This document shows, piece after piece, positions 35,431-45,010 of a DNA stretch of 64,000 nucleotides (positions are counted from its first letter, which is position 1; each line of letters opens with the position of its first letter). The notes beneath the pieces are model-generated. The model ran no database searches. It was not told the origin of the DNA and worked only from the letters and a program-made list of their open reading frames with translations. The stretch spans positions 248,001 through 312,000 of the forward strand of contig NZ_JAVDWU010000003.1 of the NCBI RefSeq assembly GCF_031457455.1, read 5' to 3'. The translations under genes were made by a program, and so were the position numbers. The DNA is from Hydrogenophaga palleronii_A. Its GTDB lineage: Bacteria > Pseudomonadota > Gammaproteobacteria > Burkholderiales > Burkholderiaceae_C.

Positions 35431-37011
35431 TCAGAACAGGATGCGCCGCATGTCGGCAAGCAGATGGGCGAAGTGCACGTTGAAGCGCGCGGCGGCGGCG
35501 CCGTCGATGACGCGGTGGTCCCACGACAGCGACAGCGGCAGGGTCAGGCGCCAGCTCGAACTCTTGCCGTCGCTGGAATGCTGCTTCCAGTAGCTCTTGC
35601 ACACGCCCATGATCGCGACCTCGGGCGCATTGATGATGGGCGTGAAGTAGATGCCGCCGATGCCACCGAGCGAGCTGATGGTGAAGGTGCCGCCCGACAT
35701 CTGGTCGGGCTTGAGCTTGCCGTCGCGCGCCAGCTTGGCCAGCTCGCCCATCTCCTTCGCGATCTCGGGAATGCTCTTCTTGTCGACGTCGCGGATCACC
35801 GGCACCACCAGCCCATTGGGCGTGTCGGCGGCGAAGCCGATGTGCCAGTAGTTCTTGAGGATCAGCGCGTCGCCGTCCAGGCTGGCGTTGAATTCCGGAA
35901 ACTTCTTCAGCGTGGCCATCGCTGCCTTCATCATGAAGGGCAGCATGCTGACCTTGACGCCGGACTTCTCCAGTTCCTTGTTCATCTGCACGCGGAACGC
36001 TTCGAGCTCGGTGATGTCGGCCTCGTCGTGCGTGGTGACGTGCGGGATGACGACCCAGTTGCGGTGCAGGTTGGCGGCAGAGATCTTCTTGATGCGGCTT
36101 TGCTCCTTGCGCTCGATGGGCCCGAACTTCGCGAAGTCGACCTTCGGCCAGGGCAGCAGGTCGATGCCGCCCACGCCCCCGCCGGCTGGCGTCGCCGCCG
36201 CCTTGGCAGCCGGGGCTGCCGCGCCGCTGCCGCCCTTGGCGAAGGCCTCGACGTCCTCGCGCACGATACGGCCGTGGTCGCCACTGCCCTTGAGCTTGCC
36301 GAGATCGACGCCCAGTTCGCGAGCCAGCTTGCGCACCGCCGGGCCCGCATAGGCGAGGGCGAACGCTGCTTCGTCGACGCCACCCCCGCTCGGCGCCGCT
36401 ACAGCAGACGCTGAAGCAGCGGTGACCGGTGCGGCAGCAGGCGGCGCGGCCGCAGCAGCACCGCTCCCGGTCGCCAGCGCCATGATGATGCTGCCCTCGC
36501 TGACCTTGTCGCCGACCGCGACGCGGATCTCCTTGACGATACCGCCCAGTGGCGCCGGCACGTCCATCGTGGCCTTGTCCGATTCGAGCGAGACCAGGGG
36601 GTCCTCAGCCTTCACCGTATCGCCGACCTTGACGAAGATCTCGATCACCGGCACATCCTTGAAGTCGCCGATGTCGGGGACGCGCACCTCGGCCAGACCG
36701 GTCGGCGCACTCACGGGCGCGGGCGCTGCGCTGACGCTGGGTTTGGCGGCTTCGGCCGGGGCGGCACTCGCGCCGGCCTCGGACTCGAAGCTCATGATCA
36801 CGCTGCCTTCGCTGACCTTGTCGCCGACTTGCACGGCGATGGACTTCACCTTGCCGCCGCGCGGCGCCGGCACGTCCATCGTGGCCTTGTCCGACTCCAG
36901 CGAGACCAGCGGGTCCTCGGCCTTCACCGTGTCGCCAACCTTGACGAAAATTTCGATCACCGGCACGTCCTTGAAGTCGCCGATGTCGGGTACCTGGATT
37001 TGAATGCTCAT
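35431..37011 (-). CDS. aceF: Dihydrolipoyllysine acetyltransferase of pyruvate dehydrogenase (E2)
   Basis: A protein of 526 residues. It has two lipoyl domains (about 3-75 and 117-190) with identical stretches such as VPDIGDFKDVPVIEIFVKVG and lysines in LESDKATMD. An E3/E1-binding peripheral domain follows (AGPAVRKLARELGVDL). The catalytic core ends with SWDHRVIDGAAAARF, the HxxxD motif. It transfers acetyl groups to CoA, making the acetyl-CoA that feeds PhaA. The two lipoyl domains are so alike that an internal duplication or gene conversion is likely. It is 14 bp from aceE. Confidence 0.95.
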   Translation of the reverse strand: MSIQIQVPDIGDFKDVPVIEIFVKVGDTVKAEDPLVSLESDKATMDVPAPRGGKVKSIAVQVGDKVSEGSVIMSFESEAGASAAPAEAAKPSVSAAPAPVSAPTGLAEVRVPDIGDFKDVPVIEIFVKVGDTVKAEDPLVSLESDKATMDVPAPLGGIVKEIRVAVGDKVSEGSIIMALATGSGAAAAAPPAAAPVTAASASAVAAPSGGGVDEAAFALAYAGPAVRKLARELGVDLGKLKGSGDHGRIVREDVEAFAKGGSGAAAPAAKAAATPAGGGVGGIDLLPWPKVDFAKFGPIERKEQSRIKKISAANLHRNWVVIPHVTTHDEADITELEAFRVQMNKELEKSGVKVSMLPFMMKAAMATLKKFPEFNASLDGDALILKNYWHIGFAADTPNGLVVPVIRDVDKKSIPEIAKEMGELAKLARDGKLKPDQMSGGTFTISSLGGIGGIYFTPIINAPEVAIMGVCKSYWKQHSSDGKSSSWRLTLPLSLSWDHRVIDGAAAARFNVHFAHLLADMRRILF

Positions 37012-37025
37012 GCTGTTGCCCCTGC

Positions 37026-39707
37026 TCAGACCGTCCACGGCGCGGCGCGCTCGGTATCCAGGCCGTACCTGGTGATCGCCTCGGCCACCACCGCTGGCTT
37101 GATGACACCGTCATCGGCCAGTGCCTTCAGTGCCGCCACGACGACGTAGTGGCGGTCGACTTCGAAGAAGCGGCGCAGCTTGGCGCGGTAGTCGCTGCGG
37201 CCGAAACCGTCGGTGCCCAGCACCACGTAGCGGCGTCCCGCGGCCTGAACGTATTCGCGCACCTGATCGGCGTAGTTGCGCATGTAGTCGGTGGAGGCGA
37301 CCACCGGGCCCTCGTGGCCTTCCAGGCAGGTCTCGACCCAGCTCCTGCGTCGCGGCTCGGTGGGGTGCAGCAGGTTCCAGCGCTCGGCCGACATGCCGTC
37401 GCGGCGCAGTTCGTTGTAGCTGGTGGCGCTCCAGACATCGGCGGTGACGTTGAAGTCGGCCTTCAGCATCTCGGCGGCGGCGATCACCTCGCGCAGGATG
37501 GTGCCGCTGCCCATCAGCTGCACGCGCAGACCCTTCTTCGATGCCTTGCCACCATCCTTCAGCTTGTACAGGCCCTTCAGGATGCCCTGTTCTGCGCCTT
37601 CGCCGGCTTCGGCCAGACCGGGGTGCGGGTAGTTTTCGTTCATCAGGGTGACGTAGTAGTAGACGTCCTCCTGCTCCTCGTACATGCGGCGCATGCCGTC
37701 GCGGATGATCGTCACCACCTCGTAGGCGAAGGTCGGGTCGTAGCTGACACAGTTGGGGATCGTGGCGGCCAGGATGTGGCTGTGGCCGTCCTCGTGCTGC
37801 AGGCCTTCCCCATTGAGCGTCGTGCGGCCAGCGGTGCCGCCGAGCAGGAAGCCGCGTGCGCGCATGTCCCCGGCCAGCCAGGCCAGATCGCCCACGCGCT
37901 GCAGCCCGAACATCGAGTAGTAGATGTAGAAGGGGATCATCGGCACGTTGTTCGTGCTGTACGAGGTGGCTGCGACGATCCAGCTCGACATCGCGCCGCC
38001 TTCGTTGATGCCCTCCTGCAGCACCTGCCCGTCCTTGGACTCGCGGTAGTACATCAGCTGGTCGGCGTCCTGCGGCTTGTACAACTGGCCCACCGACGAA
38101 TAGATGCCGAGCTGGCGGAACATGCCCTCCATGCCGAAGGTGCGCGATTCGTCGGGCACGATGGGCACGATGTGTTTGCCGATCTGCTTGTCGCGCACCA
38201 GCGTGCCCAGCATCTGCACGAAGGCCATGGTGGTGCTGATCTCGCGCTCGCCACTGTTCTCCAGCAGACGCTGGAACGTGGCCATTGGCGGGATCGTCAG
38301 CGAAGTGGACTTGCGCCGGCGCTGCGGCAGGTAGCCGCCGAGGGCGGCGCGTCGCTCGCGCAGGTACTTCATCTCCGGGCTGTCCTCGGGCAAGCGGATG
38401 AAGGGCACCTTCGCCAGATCGTCGTCGGACACCGGGATCTGGAAGCGGTCGCGGAAGCCGCGCAGGGCATCGGCCGTCATCTTTTTGGCCTGGTGGGAGA
38501 TCATCTGTCCCTCACCCGACTCGCCCATGCCGTAGCCCTTGACCGTCTTGGGCAGGATCAGCGTCGGCTGCCCGGTGTGTCTGGCCGCAGCGGCATAGGC
38601 GGCATAGACCTTTTGCGGGTCGTGACCGCCTCGCGTGAGCTTCCAGATGTCGTCGTCGCTCATGTCCGCGACGAGTGCCTTGGTTTCCTCAAAGCGCCCG
38701 AAGAAATGCTCTCGCACGTAGGCGCCGCTCTTGCTCTTGAAGTCCTGGTATTCGCCGTCGACACACTCCTCCATGAGCTGCAGGAGCTTGCCGGTCTTGT
38801 CCTTTGCGAACAGGGCATCCCAGCCGCCGCCCCAGAGCACCTTGATGACGTTCCAGCCGGCGCCGCGGAACACGCTCTCCAGTTCCTGAACGATCTTGCC
38901 GTTGCCGCGCACCGGGCCATCGAGGCGTTGCAGGTTGCAGTTGATGACAAAGACCAGGTTGTCCAGACGCTCGCGGCCGGCCAGCGAGATCGCGCCCAGC
39001 GATTCGGGCTCGTCCATCTCGCCGTCGCCCATGAAGGCCCAGACCTTGCGCTCGGACGTGTCGGCCAGACCCCGGCCCTGCAGGTACTTCAGGAAGCGCG
39101 CCTGGTAGATGGCCATCAGCGGGCCCAGGCCCATCGAGACCGTGGGGAACTGCCAGAAGTCGGGCATCAGCCAGGGGTGCGGGTAGGACGACAGACCTTT
39201 GCCGCCCGTCTCCTGCCGATAGCCCAGCAGTTGTTCTTCGCTCAGGCGCCCTTCAAGAAAGGCGCGGGCATAGATGCCCGGCGAGCTGTGCCCCTGGATG
39301 AACAGCAGGTCGCCACCGTGGGTGTCGGTGGGCGCGTGCCAGAAGTGGCCAAAGCCGATGTCGTACAGCGTGGCCGCCGACTGGAAGCTGGCGATGTGGC
39401 CGCCCAGCTCCGACGAGTCCTTGTTGGCGCGCAGGATGATGGCCATTGCGTTCCATCGGATGATGGAGCGCAGCCGGTGTTCGATGGCGCGGTCACCCGG
39501 GTTGCGCTCTTCGCGTTCGGGCGGGATCGTGTTGCAGTAGGCTGTGTTCAGCGAGCGCGGCACATAGACGCCATCGCGGCGCCCCTGATCGACGAGCCGG
39601 TTGATGATGAAGTTGCTGCGCTCGCCGCCGCGGTGCAGTTGCACCGCGCGCAAGGCATCGGTCCATTCGCCGGTTTCGGTGGGATCGGGATCGCCCATCA
39701 TGTCCAT
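37026..39707 (-). CDS. aceE: Pyruvate dehydrogenase E1 component (homodimeric type)
   Basis: A protein of 893 residues, standard for gamma/beta-proteobacterial AceE. SLNTAYCNTIP and the lipid-free start fit the family. The thiamine diphosphate motif is GDGEMDEPES. Other conserved parts are SYPHPWLMPDFWQFPTVSMG and LPKTVKGYGMG. It decarboxylates pyruvate and acetylates the lipoyl domain of AceF. It is the second gene after the sigma54 promoter, 85 bp behind the transporter. A second E1 homologue lies at 45647, outside the block. The start at 39707 is one of two nearby ATGs. Confidence 0.95.
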   Translation of the reverse strand: MDMMGDPDPTETGEWTDALRAVQLHRGGERSNFIINRLVDQGRRDGVYVPRSLNTAYCNTIPPEREERNPGDRAIEHRLRSIIRWNAMAIILRANKDSSELGGHIASFQSAATLYDIGFGHFWHAPTDTHGGDLLFIQGHSSPGIYARAFLEGRLSEEQLLGYRQETGGKGLSSYPHPWLMPDFWQFPTVSMGLGPLMAIYQARFLKYLQGRGLADTSERKVWAFMGDGEMDEPESLGAISLAGRERLDNLVFVINCNLQRLDGPVRGNGKIVQELESVFRGAGWNVIKVLWGGGWDALFAKDKTGKLLQLMEECVDGEYQDFKSKSGAYVREHFFGRFEETKALVADMSDDDIWKLTRGGHDPQKVYAAYAAAARHTGQPTLILPKTVKGYGMGESGEGQMISHQAKKMTADALRGFRDRFQIPVSDDDLAKVPFIRLPEDSPEMKYLRERRAALGGYLPQRRRKSTSLTIPPMATFQRLLENSGEREISTTMAFVQMLGTLVRDKQIGKHIVPIVPDESRTFGMEGMFRQLGIYSSVGQLYKPQDADQLMYYRESKDGQVLQEGINEGGAMSSWIVAATSYSTNNVPMIPFYIYYSMFGLQRVGDLAWLAGDMRARGFLLGGTAGRTTLNGEGLQHEDGHSHILAATIPNCVSYDPTFAYEVVTIIRDGMRRMYEEQEDVYYYVTLMNENYPHPGLAEAGEGAEQGILKGLYKLKDGGKASKKGLRVQLMGSGTILREVIAAAEMLKADFNVTADVWSATSYNELRRDGMSAERWNLLHPTEPRRRSWVETCLEGHEGPVVASTDYMRNYADQVREYVQAAGRRYVVLGTDGFGRSDYRAKLRRFFEVDRHYVVVAALKALADDGVIKPAVVAEAITRYGLDTERAAPWTV

Positions 39708-39792
39708 GCCTGTCTCCTGTGTCTTTGTGGGTGAAATGTTCGAGAAGCGCCGGGTCGCCGCGCGGTGCTTGCCAGCGCGGGTCCGGGGCCCC

Positions 39793-41418
39793 TCAGGGAA
39801 TGACCAAACCGAGCGCCCAGGGGCCGAGCAGCACCGTGAAAATGGTGATCAGCACAGCGCCCAGCACGTTGAGCAGCAGCCCGCCGCGCGCCATCTCGTA
39901 GATGCTGACGCAGCCGGTGCCGAACACGATCGCGTTCGGCGGCGTGCCCACCGGCAGCATGAAGGCACAGGTCGCCGCCAGCGCCGCCGGGATCAGCAGC
40001 GTCATCGGGTCGATGCCGATGCCGATCGCCACCCCGCCAAGGATGGGGATGAAGGTGGCAGCGGTCGCCGTGTTGCTGGTGATCTCGGTCAGGAACAGCA
40101 CGATCAGGGTGACGGCGCCGATCAAGGCGACGATCGGCAGCACCCCCAGGCCCGTCACCTGCAGGCCGAACCACTTGTCCAGGCCGCTGGCTGCCACCGA
40201 CGCCGCCAGGGACAGACCGCCGCCGAACAGCAGCAGCACGCCCCAGGGCAGCCCCTCCTCGGCGTCCTTCCAGTCGAGCACGGCGCGCCTGGGTTTTCCG
40301 CTGGGCAGCAGGAACAACAGCAGGCCGGCCGACAGTGCGACCACCGTGTCGTTGAACAGGCGCAACCATGGCAGGGTGTTGCCCAGGTCGCCCATGGTGG
40401 ACAGCAGGCTGGGCACGATCCAGCAGAACGCGGCCAGCAGGAACACGAGGCGCACGCTCTTTTCGCCGCGACTCATCGGGCCCAGTTCGGCGATCTCGTC
40501 CTCGATCATCTGTTTGCCGCCCGGCACCTCGTCGAGCTCGAACCGGAAAAGCACGCGCGTGATCAGCAGCCAGGCCAGCGCGAGGAAGATCACGACGATG
40601 GGTACACCGAGCATCATCCACTGCGCGAAGCCCACTTCCTTGCCCAGTTCTTTGCTGATGTAGCCGGCGACGATGGCGTTGGGCGGGCTGCCCAGCAAGG
40701 TGCCGAGGCCGCCGATCGATGCCGACCATGCAATCGCCAACACCAGTCCGACACCGAAAGTCCGTATGTCCTTGTCATGGATCAAGTCGCTGACCTTGTG
40801 TCCGGCGGCCAGACCGGCGCGCACGTCGACTGCTGCGCCCTTGGCGCGGTCGCTGTTCTCGGCCACCAGGGCCAGCACGCTCAGCGCGATGGGCAGCATC
40901 ATCAAGGTGGTGGCGGTGTTGGACACCCACATCGACAGGAACGCCGTGGAGATCATCATCCCCAGGATGATCTGGCGTGGGTGCGTGCCGACGGCGCGCA
41001 GGGTCAGCAAGGCGATGCGCCGATGCAGGTTGACCTTCTGCATGGCGATCGCCAGCAGGAACCCGCCGAGGAACAGAAAGACGATCGGATTGGCGTACGG
41101 AGCGGTCGCCTGCGCCACCGTACGATCCGTCATCAGCGGGAACAGGATGATCGGCAGCAATGAGGTGACCGACAGCGGAATGGCCTCTGTCATCCACCAG
41201 ATCGCCATCAGCGTACCGACCGCGGCCACCACGCGCGCATCGTTTGAAAGTTCTGAGTTGCCCAACAGGGCATACACCAGCAAGGCGGCGCCCAACCCAA
41301 GCGCACGCAACAACCAACTGCTCAGGTTCGAGCGCGGAGGTATTCGGTCGTGCGGCTGATTGTCGAACTCGCCCTGCTCGCGCACGATGGCGCCGGCTCC
41401 TGTGCTCGTCGATGTCAT
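39793..41418 (-). CDS. DASS-family Na+/dicarboxylate symporter
   Basis: A transporter of 541 residues with about 11-12 helices. Two SNT signature motifs of the divalent anion:Na+ symporter family are present: SMWVSNTATTLMMLPIA and FLTEITSNTATAATFIPIL. An acidic cytoplasmic start (residues 1-32) precedes the first helix. Family members import succinate, malate, fumarate or related dianions with sodium. It is the first gene behind the sigma54 promoter at 41475, and the operon ends with DctBD, so C4-dicarboxylate is the likely cargo. The start at 41418 leaves a leader of about 47 nt. Confidence 0.9.
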   Translation of the reverse strand: MTSTSTGAGAIVREQGEFDNQPHDRIPPRSNLSSWLLRALGLGAALLVYALLGNSELSNDARVVAAVGTLMAIWWMTEAIPLSVTSLLPIILFPLMTDRTVAQATAPYANPIVFLFLGGFLLAIAMQKVNLHRRIALLTLRAVGTHPRQIILGMMISTAFLSMWVSNTATTLMMLPIALSVLALVAENSDRAKGAAVDVRAGLAAGHKVSDLIHDKDIRTFGVGLVLAIAWSASIGGLGTLLGSPPNAIVAGYISKELGKEVGFAQWMMLGVPIVVIFLALAWLLITRVLFRFELDEVPGGKQMIEDEIAELGPMSRGEKSVRLVFLLAAFCWIVPSLLSTMGDLGNTLPWLRLFNDTVVALSAGLLLFLLPSGKPRRAVLDWKDAEEGLPWGVLLLFGGGLSLAASVAASGLDKWFGLQVTGLGVLPIVALIGAVTLIVLFLTEITSNTATAATFIPILGGVAIGIGIDPMTLLIPAALAATCAFMLPVGTPPNAIVFGTGCVSIYEMARGGLLLNVLGAVLITIFTVLLGPWALGLVIP

Positions 41419-41474
41419 GGTTGTCTCCGTTGTGTCGTGAGGGGGCATCAGGTGATGCGTCCGCCCCTGTCTTG

Positions 41475-41490
41475 TGCAACCCTCGTGCCA
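41475..41490 (-). promoter_or_regulatory. Sigma54 (-24/-12) promoter of the dicarboxylate-PHB operon
   Basis: On the minus strand the sequence is TGGCACGAGGGTTGCA. That is TGGCACG-N4-TTGCA, an exact match to the sigma54 consensus with correct spacing. Predicted transcription starts near 41465, about 47 nt before the transporter start codon. It is the only strong promoter found for the sixteen minus-strand genes down to 18193. Confidence 0.88.
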
Positions 41491-41560
41491 GGCCTCACAA
41501 CGCACTGCCGGTGCGCTAAGTCATTGATTTGAAATGGAGTGGTTCGCTGGCCCGGTTTGT

Positions 41561-41613
41561 CGGACCGCCGAATGTCCGGCGATCGCCGCTGTGCGATGTC
41601 CGGGACGCCGGAC
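41561..41613. promoter_or_regulatory. Cluster of GTCCGG palindromes, likely DctD enhancer sites
   Basis: GTCCGG-GACG-CCGGAC (41598-41613) is a perfect inverted repeat. CGGAC (41561-41565) faces GTCCG (41574-41578), and CGGCGATCGCCG (41577-41588) is a perfect palindrome. ATGTCCGG recurs at 41572 and 41596. The cluster lies roughly 95-150 bp upstream of the predicted start, the usual enhancer distance for a sigma54 activator. Binding by DctD is inferred. Confidence 0.55.
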
Positions 41614-42152
41614 GGCCGGGTTTGCGTAAACCCTAACTTCAGCGAGAGTGGGTGGCTGCAGTGCCGTTATCAGGTGTACGGATGGGCACGCGGCCGGCAC
41701 CACGATCTGTCTTGCCCTGATACAACCCATCGGATGCAGGCAACCGATGTGCTGCGGCGCGCGACGGGTGAAACAGCAGATACAGTTGCGGGTCGCTGAT
41801 CACTGATGTACCCCCCGATTCCTCCCTCTCGGAGCATCCATGGCCCTCAGGTTTGTTCTGCTGCCAAAAAGGTAGGCCTCTATCCGTTTGAGTGGTGGCG
41901 AACGTCAAGTTTCAGGGGTAGAGCAGCCCTCCACTCCCACCGAACCCTGAGCGACCGGTCTGGTCACTCTGCAACATTCGACTGACAAATTCGAGTGGCC
42001 GCTACCAGCCTTGACCTGAAATTGTCCGCGTCAGTTCGCCGAGAAAGGGCTTCCCAGTGAGTGCTGTGAGCTGACCCGTTGCCGGCAGGTCCATACGCCC
42101 GAAGGCCAACTTCATGTAGGCTGAAGAATCAGTCGCTCAAAGGCCCACTACC
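41614..42152. other. Intergenic stretch without a supported gene
   Basis: Only short open frames occur, none with family resemblance, ribosome site or expected codon use. It separates the enhancer cluster of the large operon from the GNAT gene. Nothing further is recognised. Confidence 0.5.
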
Positions 42153-42695
42153 TCACACCTTGTCACGCCAGACTTCATAGATGACCTCGCCCTGCTCGCC
42201 TCCTGCGAGGGGTTCTAGAAAGCTTGGGAAAACCGTCTCGACATAGCGAAAGCCCGCCTTCTCCATCACCCGGCGCGAACCGTGGTTGACCGTCATGGTC
42301 TGGGCTCGGACGCGATCAAATCCCAGATTTCCAAGGGCCTCGGCCACCAGAGCGCGGGCACCCTCGGCCCCATAGCCTTTGCCCCAAGCATCACGTCGCA
42401 GTCGATAGCCCAGCTCTGCCGTCTTGCACCCCCCGGCCAGGCCATCGCCGAACAGCGCGAACCATCCGACAAATTCGCCTGTCTCGCGTTCATGCGCCAC
42501 CAAGACCTCGGGTTCCGTACCGCGCGGCGTCAGAAAATCGCCATCGGTGTAGCCTTCTAAGGGAACAGGGCGCCCACCGTTCAAAAAGCGCATGACCTCT
42601 GGGTCCGCCTCTAGCGCCACAAGGTCTGCACAGTCGGCAGGCGTGCTTGAGCGAATGACAAGGCGGGCAGTGATGAGGCGAAAGTCAGGTGGCAT
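42153..42695 (-). CDS. GNAT-family N-acetyltransferase (RimJ/RimL-like)
   Basis: A protein of 180 residues. The N-terminus LITARLVIRSSTPADCADL is the RimJ/RimL-type start. The acetyl-CoA loop is RRDAWGKGYGAEGARALVAE (R/Q-x-x-G-x-G/A type), followed by NHGSRRVMEKAGF. It would acetylate an amino group on a small molecule or protein, but the acceptor is unknown. The start at 42695 (MPPDFRLI) is preferred over an ATG six codons upstream. It stands alone. Confidence 0.85.
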   Translation of the reverse strand: MPPDFRLITARLVIRSSTPADCADLVALEADPEVMRFLNGGRPVPLEGYTDGDFLTPRGTEPEVLVAHERETGEFVGWFALFGDGLAGGCKTAELGYRLRRDAWGKGYGAEGARALVAEALGNLGFDRVRAQTMTVNHGSRRVMEKAGFRYVETVFPSFLEPLAGGEQGEVIYEVWRDKV

Positions 42696-42798
42696 CTGTT
42701 CAGAACATAACAAATCCCACGCGAGCGGTCGTCGCCTACCACCTCGCTGGCCGCAGGCCCCACCCCAGCCCTCCCCTAGAGGGGGAGGGAGCAGCTAC

Positions 42799-42911
42799 TC
42801 AAACCGCATGCAGCGGCAACGCCGTCTTGTACCGCACCTGCTTCATCGCAAAGCTGGACCGGATCTTCTCCACCTGCGCAATGGGTGAAATCTGTTCCAG
42901 GATGAAGCGAA
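42799..42911 (-). pseudogene. C-terminal fragment of an Lrp-type regulator
   Basis: The minus strand reads RFILEQISPIAQVEKIRSSF, AMKQVRYKTALPLHAV and a stop. It closely matches the last 37 residues of the intact regulator at 45076-45543 (RFILEQLSPIPGLEKIRSSF...). No N-terminal part is present nearby. A hairpin-rich stretch just before it (CCTCCCCTAGAGGGGGAGGG) resembles the hairpin beside the intact gene, so gene end and hairpin were copied together. Confidence 0.9.
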
Positions 42912-42940
42912 AACTCTACCCGGCGAGCTGACTTGACGCC

Positions 42941-44158
42941 TCAGCCGCCGACCCGAAGGATCCCGCCGGAGGGAAGGGTGAGCACGTACAGATAGCCGTC
43001 GGTGCCCATGCGCACATCGACGATGCGCTCGTTGCGGTCAGCGAGCAGGCGTTCGCGGCCCACTTCGCGCTTGCCGTCGAACTGTATGCGCCAGAGGCCA
43101 GTGCCCTCGCGTGCGCCGACGAACAGGCTGCCTTGCCAGTGCGCCGGTTTGCTGCCGGTGAAGAATGCCATGCCGCTCGGTCCGATGGACGATTTCTGAC
43201 CACTTGTCCAGGGGCTGCCGTCGCTGGTGTTCCAGACCGCCAGCGGTTGCTCCATGCCCCGCTTGCGGGTGCCCTCGCCAAACGGCGTGGTGGTGCCCGG
43301 CACCTGGCCGTGGCTGATCACCGGCCAGCCGTAGTTGCGTCCGGGCAGCGTGAGGTTGATTTCGTCGCCGCCCTGGGGCCCGGCTTCGTGCGTCCACAGT
43401 TCGCCGGTGTCCGGGTGGATGGCAGCGCCTTGCGGGTTGCGATGGCCCCAACTCCACAGGCCAGGGAGCCCGTCCGGAATGACTGGGTTGCCCGGCGCGG
43501 GTTCGCCTTCGGTGGTGATGCGCACCACCTTGCCATTGCCACTGGACACGTCCTGCGCGAGCTCACGCTGCTCCGGCGTCTCGCGGTCGCCCAGGGTCAC
43601 GAAGAGATGGCCTTCACGGTCGAACGCCATGCGCCCGCCATAGTGAAAGCCCCCATCGGTCACCTTCGGCTGCCGGTAGATGACTTGGTAAGACGGCACG
43701 AGATCTCCGTCGGCTTCGTCGGTCAACTCAGCACGCGCCACCGCCGTGCCCCTGCCCTGAGGACCGTCCGAACCCTCGGCGAGGGTGAAATACACGCGTC
43801 GGTTGGTCTCGAACGCCGGGTCGACCGCCACATCGCGAATCCCAAGGTGCTCGTTTCCCACCACCATTCTGCTGAACGCCGCGTGGTTGAGGTAGGTGTA
43901 GCTCGATCCGTCGGCCTCATAGAGGCGCAAATAGCGGTCGCTCGTGACGACGATGAAGCGACCGTCGGGCAGAAAGGCCATGGCGGTCGCATTGGAGAAG
44001 CCGGCAGGTAGCTGCGTCACGGCAACCGGTTCGGTGGTGGGCGTGAACTTGTCGCGGTCGCCGCCTCCGCACGCGTTGAGCAGGCCCAACGTGATCGCGG
44101 ATGCGAGCAACAGGCTGGGCAAGAGGCGCAGGGCGGGCATGCGCACGATGGTAGGCAC
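42941..44158 (-). CDS. PQQ-dependent sugar dehydrogenase-like lipoprotein
   Basis: A protein of 405 residues. The signal peptide ends in the lipobox LLNACGGG (Cys about residue 30), so it is probably anchored to a membrane outside the cytoplasm. The rest is the six-bladed glucose/sorbosone dehydrogenase fold: GFSNATAMAFLPDGRFIVVT, HLGIRDVAVDPAFETN, GGRMAFDREGHLFVTLGDRE, WSWGHRNPQGAAIHPDTGEL and GGDEINLTLPGRNYGWPV. It would oxidise an aldose with PQQ as cofactor, but the true substrate is unknown. An alternative start six codons in (MPALRLLP) is possible. Confidence 0.88.
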   Translation of the reverse strand: MPTIVRMPALRLLPSLLLASAITLGLLNACGGGDRDKFTPTTEPVAVTQLPAGFSNATAMAFLPDGRFIVVTSDRYLRLYEADGSSYTYLNHAAFSRMVVGNEHLGIRDVAVDPAFETNRRVYFTLAEGSDGPQGRGTAVARAELTDEADGDLVPSYQVIYRQPKVTDGGFHYGGRMAFDREGHLFVTLGDRETPEQRELAQDVSSGNGKVVRITTEGEPAPGNPVIPDGLPGLWSWGHRNPQGAAIHPDTGELWTHEAGPQGGDEINLTLPGRNYGWPVISHGQVPGTTTPFGEGTRKRGMEQPLAVWNTSDGSPWTSGQKSSIGPSGMAFFTGSKPAHWQGSLFVGAREGTGLWRIQFDGKREVGRERLLADRNERIVDVRMGTDGYLYVLTLPSGGILRVGG

Positions 44159-44307
44159 GTGGGCTACAGCGTCTGTGCGGTATCGCGCATTGGCTCATCC
44201 GCGTCTGCCGCGCCGACCAAAGGTCGCCACCCACCGTGCGGCTACGCACAAGTTCTTGGGGTGTACGGTGCTCCGGATCAAGACGGTGCTGTATGAAATG
44301 ATGCGGC

Positions 44308-44934
44308 ATGCCATTGAGTTCCGAAGACCTGCAACAAATCGCCGCGCGCACCCTGGCGCACTACGAACAGCACGCCCAGAGCTACTGGGAAGGTACGCGT
44401 GACCACGACGTGAGCCAGAACATTGCGGCGCTGCTGAAGCACATACCCGGGCCACCGCCCTTTGACCTGCTGGATTTCGGCTGCGGGCCCGGGCGGGACC
44501 TGCACACCTTCAAGACCCTGGGCCACCGCGCGGTGGGCCTGGAGGGCGCGCCCAGCGTGGCGGCGCTGGCACGTGCGCACAGCGGCTGTGAGGTGCTGGA
44601 GCAGAGCTTCCTGCAACTCGACCTGCCCGCAGAGCGTTTCGACGGTGTGTTTGCCAACGCCGTACTGTTCCATGTGCCGCGCCAGGTGCTGCCGCAGGTG
44701 CTGAGACAACTGCATGCCTGCCTGCGGCCGGGCGGCGTGCTGTTCAGCTCAAACCCGCGCGGCGATGGCCAGGAGGGCTGGAGCGGTGAGCGCTACGGCG
44801 TGTTTCACGACTGGCCCAGCTGGCGCAGCCTGGTGACGGCCGCCGGCTTCGAGGAGCTGGAACACTTCTACCGGCCGTCGGGCTTGCCGATTGAGCAACA
44901 GCCCTGGCTGGCGAGTGTGTGGCGCAAGCGCTGA
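44308..44934 (+). CDS. Class I SAM-dependent methyltransferase
   Basis: A protein of 208 residues. The SAM-binding motif is LLDFGCGPGRDLHTF (about residues 53-67). The acidic residue of motif II is in AVGLEGAPSVAALAR, and the motif IV region is FDGVFANAVLFHVPRQVLPQ. It fits the Methyltransf_11/UbiE-like group, with an unknown acceptor. It is divergent from the sugar dehydrogenase-like gene across about 150 bp. Confidence 0.85.
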   Translation: MPLSSEDLQQIAARTLAHYEQHAQSYWEGTRDHDVSQNIAALLKHIPGPPPFDLLDFGCGPGRDLHTFKTLGHRAVGLEGAPSVAALARAHSGCEVLEQSFLQLDLPAERFDGVFANAVLFHVPRQVLPQVLRQLHACLRPGGVLFSSNPRGDGQEGWSGERYGVFHDWPSWRSLVTAAGFEELEHFYRPSGLPIEQQPWLASVWRKR

Positions 44935-44994
44935 GCCCTGGGCACGATTGCTGTGCGGTTGGCAGTTTTTTGCAGATTTGGCGATTGCAGATAG

Positions 44995-45010
44995 TTTGCT
45001 GTACAGCAAA
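44995..45010. promoter_or_regulatory. Perfect 16-bp palindrome TTTGCTGTACAGCAAA
   Basis: TTTGCTGT and ACAGCAAA form an uninterrupted palindrome, typical of a dimeric regulator site. It lies between the methyltransferase end and the Lrp gene end, so it does not sit before any annotated start. Its function is unclear. Confidence 0.4.

Noticed and set aside
39708..39792. Possible second sigma54 promoter (TGGCAAG...) before aceE.
   Set aside because: The -12 half lacks TTGC at the correct distance; the 85-bp gap has no better candidate, so aceE is taken as part of the transporter transcript.
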